Below, in pieces: positions 43,714 to 51,347 of a DNA stretch of 64,000 bases (positions are counted from its first letter, which is position 1; each line of letters starts with the position of its first letter). The stretch comes from Microcystis elabens FACHB-917 (GTDB taxonomy: Bacteria; Cyanobacteriota; Cyanobacteriia; PCC-6307; Cyanobiaceae): assembly GCF_014698445.1 (NCBI RefSeq), contig NZ_JACJSZ010000002.1, positions 62,001 to 126,000 on the forward strand, written 5' to 3'. Both the position numbers and the translations under genes were made by a program. The notes below the pieces were generated by a model that searched no databases, was not told the DNA's origin, and saw only the letters and a program-made list of their open reading frames with translations.

Positions 43714-44592
43714 TCAGGCCAGCGTGGCGGCGAAGCGCATGCTCAGATCCAGCCAGGGGCTGCGGGTGACCGGAGCACTGGTGGAGATCAGATCGATGCC
43801 GGTGGCGGCGTAGGCGCCCAGCTGCTCGGGACGCACCCCGGACGCCTCCAGCACCACGGCCGGCGCCAGGGCCCGCAGCCGGGGCACCAGCGCCGCCAGA
43901 GCCGCCGGGGTGAAGTCGTCGAGCAGCACCGCATCGGCCCCCGCCCGCACCGCGGCTTCGGCTTCGGCGGCGGTTTCGGCCTCCACGATCAGCCGTGCCG
44001 GCCAGGGGGCCGAGGCCCGCACCGCCGCGACCGCCGGCGCCATGCCACCGGCCCAGGCCAGGTGGTTCTCCTTGAGCATGGCGGCATCGTCAAGGCCGAG
44101 GCGGTGGTTGCAGCCGCCGCCGCAGCGCACGGCGTACTTCTCCAGCACCCGCAGGCCCGGGGTGGTCTTGCGGGTGTCAGCCAGGCGCACGCCGGTGCCC
44201 GCCAGCACCTGCACCAGGGCGGCGGTGGCGGTGGCGATCCCCGAGAGGCGCATGGCCAGGTTGAGGGCGGTGCGCTCCGCCGCCACCAGGGCGGCCGCCT
44301 GCCCCTCCAGTTCCAGGAGCCGCTGGTCGGCGACCACAGGCTCGCCATCGGCCACCAGCAGTCGCACCGACGCCTGGGGATCCAGCAGGGCCAGCAGCGG
44401 CCCCACCAGCACCCCGCCGCAGAACACCCCATCGGAGCGGCTGACCCAGTGGGCCCGGCCGTAGTGACCGAGCAGGGCCGGAGCCGTCAGATCGCCGCGG
44501 CCGAGGTCCTCATCCAGCCACTGGCGCAGCTGGGCCTCCAGCGCCGGAGTGAAGGGGAGCAACGGGACCGGGGCGCCACCAGGTGAGATCAC
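43714..44592 (-). CDS. nadC: Nicotinate-nucleotide pyrophosphorylase (quinolinate phosphoribosyltransferase)
   Basis: Converts quinolinate and PRPP to nicotinate mononucleotide for NAD synthesis. The 292 residues show EDLGRGDLTAPAL, ERTALNLAMRLSGIATATA, the phosphate-binding LADTRKTTPGLRVLEKYAV, VRCGGGCNHRLGLDDAAMLK, EAETAAEAEAA, DAVLLDDFTP and EASGVRPEQL, all conserved in the family. Confidence 0.97.
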   Translation of the reverse strand: MISPGGAPVPLLPFTPALEAQLRQWLDEDLGRGDLTAPALLGHYGRAHWVSRSDGVFCGGVLVGPLLALLDPQASVRLLVADGEPVVADQRLLELEGQAAALVAAERTALNLAMRLSGIATATAALVQVLAGTGVRLADTRKTTPGLRVLEKYAVRCGGGCNHRLGLDDAAMLKENHLAWAGGMAPAVAAVRASAPWPARLIVEAETAAEAEAAVRAGADAVLLDDFTPAALAALVPRLRALAPAVVLEASGVRPEQLGAYAATGIDLISTSAPVTRSPWLDLSMRFAATLA

Positions 44593-44600
44593 GGGCCGTC

Positions 44601-45347
44601 TCAGCTGCCGGCCGGGCCGGCCGGGCCGGCGGGGGGGGCGGGCACCGGAGGCGGGGCGAAGGGCGGGCAGACCCGCTTCTCGGCATCACAGGCGAAGATC
44701 GTCGGCTTCTGCCAGGACAGGGGAATCTCCAGCAGGTCCCGGGTGCCGGTGATCCCCTGCCCCACGAACAGCACCGCCGCCAGGATGGAGGCGCTCAGGT
44801 GCAGCCGGCGCCAGCGCAGCTCCTTGAGGATCTCCGGCCGGGCGGCCAGGGAGAAGATCATCAGCCCCACGACACCCACCCCGGCCCAGTAGTGGGACTG
44901 CCAGAAGGCCGGGCTCAAAGGGTTGTCGCTGAGGCGCCACACCTCCTTCTGGGCGCCGAGGCCGAGAACTCCGGCCCAGGTGAGCAGGGCGAAGACGAGC
45001 CGGTAGCCCTTGGCCTTCACCCGCCAGAGGGCCAGCAGGGAGACGACCGTGCCCACCAGCACCAGCAGCAGCTGCAGGGCGCGGCCGGCTCCCCCCGTGA
45101 AGCCCTCCGCCGGTTGCTTGGTGACGATCACCACCGTGAGGGCCACGAGCACCACCAGCACCACGCCCGCCGAGAGCCACTGGCCCAGGTCGGCGTGGTC
45201 GCGGCCGGTGGTGGGGGGCAGCTTGGCCTTCTCGACCCGGCGCTGCCGGGCCTGGACCCCGAGCCGCACCACCATGCCGATCAGGGGATAGATCAGCACC
45301 ACCGCCAGGGCGGGGTGCAGGATCCAGAGCCAGTCGATGGTTTGCAT
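44601..45347 (-). CDS. DUF4079 membrane protein
   Basis: This 248-residue protein has five hydrophobic segments (LWILHPALAVVLIYPLIGMV, WLSAGVVLVVLVALTVVIV, LQLLLVLVGTVVSLLAL, FALLTWAGVLGLG and LHLSASILAAVLFVGQGIT), the DUF4079 pattern of cyanobacteria. The C-terminal tail, with the sequence TIFACDAEKRVCPPF, is probably outside the membrane and has two Cys. Function unknown; a heme- or redox-related role has been suspected for relatives but is not visible here. ATG 45347 is the usual start (MQTIDWLW). Confidence 0.85.
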   Translation of the reverse strand: MQTIDWLWILHPALAVVLIYPLIGMVVRLGVQARQRRVEKAKLPPTTGRDHADLGQWLSAGVVLVVLVALTVVIVTKQPAEGFTGGAGRALQLLLVLVGTVVSLLALWRVKAKGYRLVFALLTWAGVLGLGAQKEVWRLSDNPLSPAFWQSHYWAGVGVVGLMIFSLAARPEILKELRWRRLHLSASILAAVLFVGQGITGTRDLLEIPLSWQKPTIFACDAEKRVCPPFAPPPVPAPPAGPAGPAGS

Positions 45348-45466
45348 CCGCCGCAATGGGGAGCGTTCCCCGAAGCATTGGCGCTGAAGGTTAAGCGGTC
45401 AACAGGGGTGTGCGTTTCGTGATGGCGCCCGAAGGTGGCCCGGAGATGGCCGGTCGCCGCCGGGAG

Positions 45467-46867
45467 CTACTTGCCGATGCAGAAGCGGGAGAAGATCCGC
45501 CCCAGTACCGCCTCGCTCACCTCCTCGCCGGTGATCGCCCCGAGACCGGCGATGGCGCCGCGCAGGTCGATGGTCCAGAAATCCCAGGGCAGACCCAGCA
45601 CGGCGGTCTCCAGCGAGCGCTCCAGGCTGGTGGCCGCCGCCGCCGCCAGCTCCCGCTGCCGGCCGTTGAGGGCCACCTGCAGCCCCTGGACGTCGCCGGC
45701 GCCGCAGAGGCCCAGCAGGGCAGCCACCAGGTCGTCGCGACCCGCGCCGGTGAGGGCGCTGATGGTCACCAGGGGCCCGTCCGGCGGCACAGCATTCGCA
45801 GCCGCCCCCGGCGGAAGGGCATCGCGCTTGTTGCCCACCAGCAGCAGGGGCACCCCCGCCGGCACCAGCGCCAGCAGCTCCCGGTCGGCGGCGGACCAGC
45901 CCGCCACCAGATCGAAGAGCAGCAGCACCGCATCGGCCCCGGCCAGGGCCTGGCGGCTGCGTTCGATGCCCAGCCGTTCCACCCGGTCGTCCGTCGGGCG
46001 GATGCCGGCGGTGTCCAGCAGGGTCAGGGGCACACCCTCGAGCACCAGGTCGCTTTCCAGCAGGTCGCGGGTGGTGCCCGGCAGATCGGTGACGATGGCC
46101 CGCTCGCGGCGGCTGAGCAGGTTGAGCAGGCTCGACTTGCCCACGTTGGGCCGGCCGACGATCGCCACCCGCAGCCCCTCCCGCAGCAGCTCCCCCTGGC
46201 GGGATTCGGCCACCAGCCGATCCAGCTCACCCCGCACCGCCTCCAGCTCGGCCCGCACCAGCGTCCCGTCGAGGGGAGGCAGGTCCTCCTCGAAGTCCAC
46301 CCTTGCTTCCAGCTCGGCGAGCTGGTCGAGCAGGCGCTCCCGCAGACCGCTGATGCGGCGCTGAAGGCCGCCGTCGAGACCGGCCATGGCCAGCTCGGCC
46401 GCCCGCTGGCTGCGGGCGGCGATCATCTCGGCGACGGCCTCGGCGCGGGTCAGGTCGAGGCGGCCGTTCAGAAACGCCCGCTGGCTGAACTCCCCCGGGC
46501 CGGCCAGGCGGGCGCCGGCGGCCAGCACCAGCTCCAGCACCCGCCGCACGGCGACCAGCCCCCCATGGCAGTGGAACTCCACCACGTCCTCCCGGGTGAA
46601 GCTGCGCGGGGCCCGCATCGGCAGCAGCAGGGCCTCATCCACCCGCCGGCCGTCGGCCGGATCCACCACATGGCCATAGAGCACCCGGTGGCTCTCCCAG
46701 ACCTGGCGGCCGGCGGCCACGAACAGCCGCCGGCCGATCGCCTCGGCCTGCGGTCCCGAGAGGCGCACGATCGCCACGCTGCCGGCCCCGGCAGCCACGG
46801 CGGTGGCGATGGCGGCGATGGTATCCCCATTAGGGTTCGCGCCATTCAGGACATCTGCCCGCGTCAC
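45467..46867 (-). CDS. mnmE: tRNA modification GTPase MnmE (TrmE)
   Basis: MnmE with MnmG modifies the wobble uridine of certain tRNAs. The 466 residues have the N-terminal tetrahydrofolate-binding domain (DTIAAIATAVAAGAGSVAIV), EFHCHGG, GEFSQRAFLNGRLDLTRAEA, the G1 motif GRPNVGKSS (238-246), DLPGTTRD and DTAGIR, NKRD, and the C-terminal catalytic FCIGK. The start is GTG at 46867, only 7 bases from the ATG of the divergent DUF2062 gene, so the two 5' ends nearly touch. Confidence 0.97.
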   Translation of the reverse strand: MTRADVLNGANPNGDTIAAIATAVAAGAGSVAIVRLSGPQAEAIGRRLFVAAGRQVWESHRVLYGHVVDPADGRRVDEALLLPMRAPRSFTREDVVEFHCHGGLVAVRRVLELVLAAGARLAGPGEFSQRAFLNGRLDLTRAEAVAEMIAARSQRAAELAMAGLDGGLQRRISGLRERLLDQLAELEARVDFEEDLPPLDGTLVRAELEAVRGELDRLVAESRQGELLREGLRVAIVGRPNVGKSSLLNLLSRRERAIVTDLPGTTRDLLESDLVLEGVPLTLLDTAGIRPTDDRVERLGIERSRQALAGADAVLLLFDLVAGWSAADRELLALVPAGVPLLLVGNKRDALPPGAAANAVPPDGPLVTISALTGAGRDDLVAALLGLCGAGDVQGLQVALNGRQRELAAAAATSLERSLETAVLGLPWDFWTIDLRGAIAGLGAITGEEVSEAVLGRIFSRFCIGK

Positions 46868-46874
46868 TGGTCCG

Positions 46875-47360
46875 ATGGCACCATTTCGGCTTCAGTCTCC
46901 GTCCCTGCCGAGGGTCCTGAGGGCGGCCAGACGACAGCTGCGCCAGGCGATCGAATGGGCCTGGCGCCAGGAGGGCAGTCCCGGCCAGCGGGCCCGAGGG
47001 CTGGCGGCGGGGGTGTTCATGGGCTGCTTCCCGATCTTCGGTTTCCAGACCCTGCTGGGGGTGGCGCTGGCCAGCCTGGTGCGGGGTAACCACCTGCTGG
47101 CCGCCGCCGGCACCTGGATCAGCAATCCGATCACCTACCTGCCGCTCTACTGGTTCAACTACCAGCTGGGTTGCCTGGTGCTGGGGCCCGGCAAGGGCTG
47201 GCCGGGGGGGGTGATGCTGCGTCAGGACACCCTGCGCCAGCTGGGCTGGGACATCACCTCCCGCCTGCTGCTCGGCTCCGCGGTGGTGGGGGTGGTGGCG
47301 GCCACCCTGAGCGGTTTCCTCTGCCTGCGGTGGCTGGAACGCCGCCAGCGGGCCTCCTGA
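46875..47360 (+). CDS. DUF2062 membrane protein
   Basis: The 161 residues contain the DUF2062 signature: RARGLAAGVFMGCFPIFGFQ, TLLGVALASLVRGNHLLAA, GTWISNPITYLPLYWFNYQL and LGSAVVGVVAATLSG. It has an amphipathic N-terminus and two or three membrane helices. The family is broadly distributed and lacks a defined function. Divergent from mnmE. Confidence 0.88.
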   Translation: MAPFRLQSPSLPRVLRAARRQLRQAIEWAWRQEGSPGQRARGLAAGVFMGCFPIFGFQTLLGVALASLVRGNHLLAAAGTWISNPITYLPLYWFNYQLGCLVLGPGKGWPGGVMLRQDTLRQLGWDITSRLLLGSAVVGVVAATLSGFLCLRWLERRQRAS

Positions 47361-47374
47361 AGGCCGTCTCACCG

Positions 47375-47896
47375 ATGCCGGACATCCCCGTGGCCCCGTC
47401 ACACCTGATCGAGATTCGCGAGGCCGACCTCAGCAACCCGGTCAATGGCGGGGCGCTGCTGGCCCTGATGGAGATCTATGCCCGCGACCCCATGGGTGGC
47501 GGCCAGGGCCCCTCCGACTTCACCCGTGCCCATCTCATCGAGGCCCTGGCGAGCCGCCCTTCGGCACACGTCATCGTGGCCTTGGCAGCGCAGGAGCCGT
47601 CCCGGCTTCTGATCGGCCTGGAGGGCTTCTCCACCTTCGCCTGCCGGCCCCTGCTCAACATCCACGATCTGGTGGTGGCCGAAGCCTATCGCCGCAAAGG
47701 GGTGGCCCGGCGACTGCTGCAGCGGGCCGAGGGGATCGCCCGGCGGCTCGGCTGCTGCAAGCTCACCCTGGAAGTGCGGGAAGGCAACAGGGCTGCCCTG
47801 GCCGTCTACGGACGGGCGGGCTTCGAGCCGTATCAGCTGGATCCCGCCATGGGCAGAGCCCAGTTCTGGGAAAAGCGGCTCTCGGATGGAGACTGA
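47375..47896 (+). CDS. GNAT-family N-acetyltransferase
   Basis: The 173 residues show the GNAT core: LNIHDLVVAEAYRRKGVARR (motif A with the acetyl-CoA loop RRKGVAR), LLQRAEGIARRLGCCKLTLEV, and REGNRAALAVYGRAGFEPYQ (motif B). The first 70 residues are variable. The substrate is unknown. It starts 14 bases after the DUF2062 gene. Confidence 0.88.
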   Translation: MPDIPVAPSHLIEIREADLSNPVNGGALLALMEIYARDPMGGGQGPSDFTRAHLIEALASRPSAHVIVALAAQEPSRLLIGLEGFSTFACRPLLNIHDLVVAEAYRRKGVARRLLQRAEGIARRLGCCKLTLEVREGNRAALAVYGRAGFEPYQLDPAMGRAQFWEKRLSDGD

Positions 47897-47900
47897 AACC

Positions 47901-48089
47901 TCAGGATTCGGCCAGGCCGGGAAAAACCATCAGGTCGATATGGCCGCCGGAAGGTTGACGCCATTCCCGGAATTCCGCCGCCAGGGCCCGGTGCTCATGG
48001 TCGAGGGATTGCGACTCCAGATCAAGCAGGCGCTGATGCACCAGATCGAGCGTGTTGTCGATGAGCTGGGCAGCCTGTTCGGAGGTCAT
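47901..48089 (-). CDS. Small hypothetical protein
   Basis: A 62-residue open frame, acidic and helical (SEQAAQLIDNTLDLVHQRLL, then LESQSLDHEHRALAAEFREW), ending FPGLAES. Codon choice fits the neighbours and the sequence is not a shadow of another gene. It is convergent with the GNAT gene. The 112 bases between it and the selO relic show nothing recognisable. Confidence 0.5.
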   Translation of the reverse strand: MTSEQAAQLIDNTLDLVHQRLLDLESQSLDHEHRALAAEFREWRQPSGGHIDLMVFPGLAES

Positions 48090-48201
48090 GACACCGCTGC
48101 GATGGAGAAAGCCTGAGCTTGGAGGTGTTGTAAAAGACGCCGCCCCGGTGGGTTGTAGCCCCTGACACGGGCCGTCTCCCCCGTCGGCGGACCCGCACCG
48201 A

Positions 48202-49297
48202 TCACATCGTCTGCGCCAGCCACTGCTGCAGCGGCCTCCAGTCGTCCGCGTCGTCGATGGCCGCCCAGATCCGCTCGATCACGGGCCGCACCGGCGTCTC
48301 CGGCAGGTTCCAGCGCTGCAGGCCGCCAGGCGAGCCATTCGGCCATGGCCGGCAGCCCGCCCGAGCCGATGCGCCTGGCCAGGGCGGCGAAGAAGGTTCC
48401 GTAGGCCACGGGCCAGCCGGCCAGCAGCCGCAGGGTGGGGGCCACCGGATCCGAGAGATCGGCGGCCGCCTCGGCGCTGATGGGGGCATCGATGCCGAGG
48501 CGGCGCAGCAGACAACGGCGGTAGTGGGCGTCGTGGACCTCGCCGAACGGCTCCAGCGCCGCCTCCAGGGGCGCCCGGGGCAGCAGCATCGCCAGGGGCT
48601 CCTGCAGCAGCCGCAGGTTGTGCCGGCAGACGAGCGGCTGGCGGCCGTAGGCATGGAGACCGTCGTGGTCGAAACAGGCGGCGGTGAAGCCCGGATCCCA
48701 GGCTTCGAGGAAGGCGAAAGGGCCATAGTCGAAGCTCTCGCCGGCCGGCGACATGTTGTCGGTGTTGAGCACCCCGTGGGTGAACCCCGCCGCCATCCAC
48801 TCGGCCGCCAGCCGGGCCACCCGCTGCACCAGCTCGCCGTAGAAGGCCACCAGCCGCGGCTCGCCGTCGTGTGGATCGCCGCCAGGTGCGGGTAGTGAAC
48901 GGCCACCACGTGGCGCAGCAGCCGCTCGCAGGTGCCGAAGCGCAGGTGGGTGCGGGAGACGCGCACCATCACCGAACTGCGGGTGGGGGAGGGTTCATCG
49001 CCGCGCCAGAGGTCTTCACCGGTTTCGATCAGCGCCAGGGTGCGGCTGGTGATCGCCGCCGCGGCTCCAGGGAGTGGTGCCGGCCCCCTTGGTGCCCAGG
49101 TCCTGCAGCTGGCCGTGGCGGTCACGCGGCTGGCCGTAGAGGAAGCCGCGGCCGTCCCCCAGCAGGGGGTCGTGGCGGAACCGCAGGCGTGTGAGGGGAA
49201 AGGTCGCCGCCTCCACCACGTCCCAGTACTCAGGCCCGAGATCCTCGAGGGCCGCCTCGAAGGGCAGCCCCAGCAGGGGATTGGGGCGGGTGGACAT
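48202..49297 (-). pseudogene. selO: SelO/UPF0061 protein adenylyltransferase, degraded
   Basis: Leftward from ATG 49297, frame 1 gives [20 protein letters not shown] and, after an apparent deletion, [20 protein letters not shown] and [15 protein letters not shown]. Frame 2 picks up [20 protein letters not shown] and [20 protein letters not shown]. Frame 3 has [20 protein letters not shown] and [20 protein letters not shown]. The C-terminus ([20 protein letters not shown]) is back in frame 2 and ends at 48202. These are the conserved SelO blocks, but with at least three frameshifts and lost segments, including the early GHQFG region. Confidence 0.75.
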
Positions 49298-49431
49298 GGG
49301 GGCGGGCGATGGCCGGCCCGACCCTAGGGATCGGGGCCCGGCAGGAGCCTGCGGGCGATCGGGCGCGGCCATGGGCCTGGGTCGGCAGGCGGGGAGGAGG
49401 TCTTACCTTGGGCCGGGTGCGATTGGCTGTG

Positions 49432-49977
49432 ATGGCGCGACCGATCACCGCTATGGCCCGTGCGCTTCTGCTGGCGGCGGTCCTGGGCCTGACTCCGGCT
49501 CCGGCCTCCGAGGCCGAAGCCCGTACTGCCACGGCTCAGGCCGGCGGAGCCGGCACCACCCCCGGGATCACCGCCGCCAGGGCGGCCGCCATCGCCCTGC
49601 AGCGGGTCCCCGGAGGGACGGTCGTCGATGTCGATCCGGGGATCGAGAACGGCCAGGCGGTGTGGGAGGTGCTCGTCCGCCGGCCCGACAACACCGGCCT
49701 CGAGATCTATCTCAATGCCGCCACAGGGGCGGTTCTCCGGCAGGAACGGGAGTCACTCCCCCGGGAGGCCCTCGGGCCCCGACCGGCGGTCACGGTCCAG
49801 CAGGCCATCGCCACCGCCACGGGCGCCGTTCCCGGGGGCCGGGTGATCGCGATCGATCTCGACAGCGAGAACGGCCGCACCGTCTGGGACGTCGACGTGG
49901 CCGGCCCAGGCGGCCGCAAAGCGATCACCATCGACGCTGCGACCGGCAGGATCCTCAAGCAGGAGAGCGCCGACTAG
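49432..49977 (+). CDS. Exported PepSY-domain protein
   Basis: The 181 residues start with a signal peptide (ARALLLAAVLGLTPAPASEA). Two PepSY-like units follow: GITAARAAAIALQRVPGGTV with VWEVLVRRPDNTGLEIYLNA, then AVTVQQAIATATGAVPGGRV with VWDVDVAGPGGRKAITID. PepSY domains are thought to inhibit proteases or act in the periplasm; nothing more specific can be said. The following 299 bases (49978-50276) contain no gene, repeat or hairpin I can support. Confidence 0.82.
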   Translation: MARPITAMARALLLAAVLGLTPAPASEAEARTATAQAGGAGTTPGITAARAAAIALQRVPGGTVVDVDPGIENGQAVWEVLVRRPDNTGLEIYLNAATGAVLRQERESLPREALGPRPAVTVQQAIATATGAVPGGRVIAIDLDSENGRTVWDVDVAGPGGRKAITIDAATGRILKQESAD

Positions 49978-50276
49978 GCCAGACCTGGTCGGCAGACGGG
50001 TCGGGGATCGAAACGGTGGGCGCCCGTCCGGGGATGGCAGGCCTGCACCGGAGCCAGCGGTCCCGCTCGGAGCCGCAGGGGGTTCGTTGTCGCCAACGTT
50101 GAAGACGCACCGGCGCTGGTGAGCGAAAGCGGTTGCGCCGATGGGCCGCAGGGCTGCCGAAGCCCAGCACACGCAGCAGATCCGCCGAAAATCACGCGCC
50201 CGAACTTTTCCGGAGTAGGTTTAGTGCAGATGGCAAGAAATGCCGTCATGGCTCAACGAAGCACGACGAGATTGAT

Positions 50277-51347
50277 ATGAGAATTGCGCAGATTTCCACG
50301 CTCCATGAGCGCGTGCCACCTATCGGCTATGGAGGTACCGAAAGGGTCGTTCATTACCTCACTGAGGAACTCGTCCGTCGGGGCCATGAGGTGGTGCTGT
50401 TTGCCAGCGGCGACTCCCTCACCAGTGCCCAGCTGTTCCCCTGCGTCCCGAGGGCCCTTCGCCAGAGCGGCCGAGTGGCCGACGCCACGGTGCATGGGGA
50501 GATCCAGCTCGACCATGTGGTGCGGCGGCTCGATGATTTCGACATCCTCCACTTCCACAACGGCCACGGCCATTTTCCCCTCGCCGATCTTCTGGGGGTG
50601 CCCCATCTCACCACCGTGCACGGACCGCTGCATGCGCCCGAGCAGAGGCTGCTCCACCGCCACTTCGATCGGGTCCCGCTGGTATCCATCTCCGCCGACC
50701 AGCGCCTCCCGGTCCCCGAAGCCCATTGGCTCGGGACCGTTCACCATGGCCTGCCCACCGACCTCTACCGCTTCCAGGCCCGGCCCAGCCCCTACCTGGC
50801 CTTCGTCGGGCGCATTTCACCCGAAAAACGGCTGGATCGCGCCATCGCCATCGCCACGGCGGTGGGCCTGCCCCTGAAGGTGGCCGCCAAGATCGATCCG
50901 GCCGATGCCACCTATTTCCATGACCACATCGAGCCCCTGTTACTGAACAATCCACGGGTGGAATTCATCGGCGAAGTGGATGATGCCGGCAAGCAGGATC
51001 TGCTCGGCCATGCCCTCGCCCTGCTGTTCCCGATCGACTGGCCCGAACCCTTCGGCCTGGTGATGATCGAGGCCAACGCCTGCGGCACACCGGTGATCGC
51101 CTGGCGCAACGGCTCCACACCGGAGGTCATCCGCGAGGGGGTGAACGGCTATCTGGTGGCCTCGATCGCGGAGGCCATCACCGCCGTCGGCCGGCTGGAG
51201 CAGCTGGACCGCGCCAGGGTCCGCAGCCACTTCGAGGTGTGCTTCTCGGTCACGCGGCAGGCAGAGGACTACGAACAGCTCTACCGGCACCTGATCCAGG
51301 CGCGCCGCTGCCACAGCCCCGCCCACCGCACGCCGGTGCATGCCTGA
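50277..51347 (+). CDS. GT4-family glycosyltransferase
   Basis: The 356 residues match GT-B (GT4) retaining glycosyltransferases: an N-terminal donor/acceptor domain beginning RIAQISTLHERVPPIGYGGT with ERVVHYLTEELVRRGHEV, the hinge region YLAFVGRISPEKRLDRAIAI, and the nucleotide-sugar site PEPFGLVMIEANACGTPVIA. The sugar donor is unknown. Its stop overlaps the start of the next gene by 8 bases, an amylo-1,6-glucosidase-like protein, so the pair probably acts on the same glucan or compatible solute. Confidence 0.93.
   Translation: MRIAQISTLHERVPPIGYGGTERVVHYLTEELVRRGHEVVLFASGDSLTSAQLFPCVPRALRQSGRVADATVHGEIQLDHVVRRLDDFDILHFHNGHGHFPLADLLGVPHLTTVHGPLHAPEQRLLHRHFDRVPLVSISADQRLPVPEAHWLGTVHHGLPTDLYRFQARPSPYLAFVGRISPEKRLDRAIAIATAVGLPLKVAAKIDPADATYFHDHIEPLLLNNPRVEFIGEVDDAGKQDLLGHALALLFPIDWPEPFGLVMIEANACGTPVIAWRNGSTPEVIREGVNGYLVASIAEAITAVGRLEQLDRARVRSHFEVCFSVTRQAEDYEQLYRHLIQARRCHSPAHRTPVHA

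Noticed and set aside
49978..50276. A gene in the gap before the GT4 gene
   Set aside because: The glycosyltransferase frame extends upstream here, but those residues show no family similarity and the ATG at 50277 starts the conserved domain.
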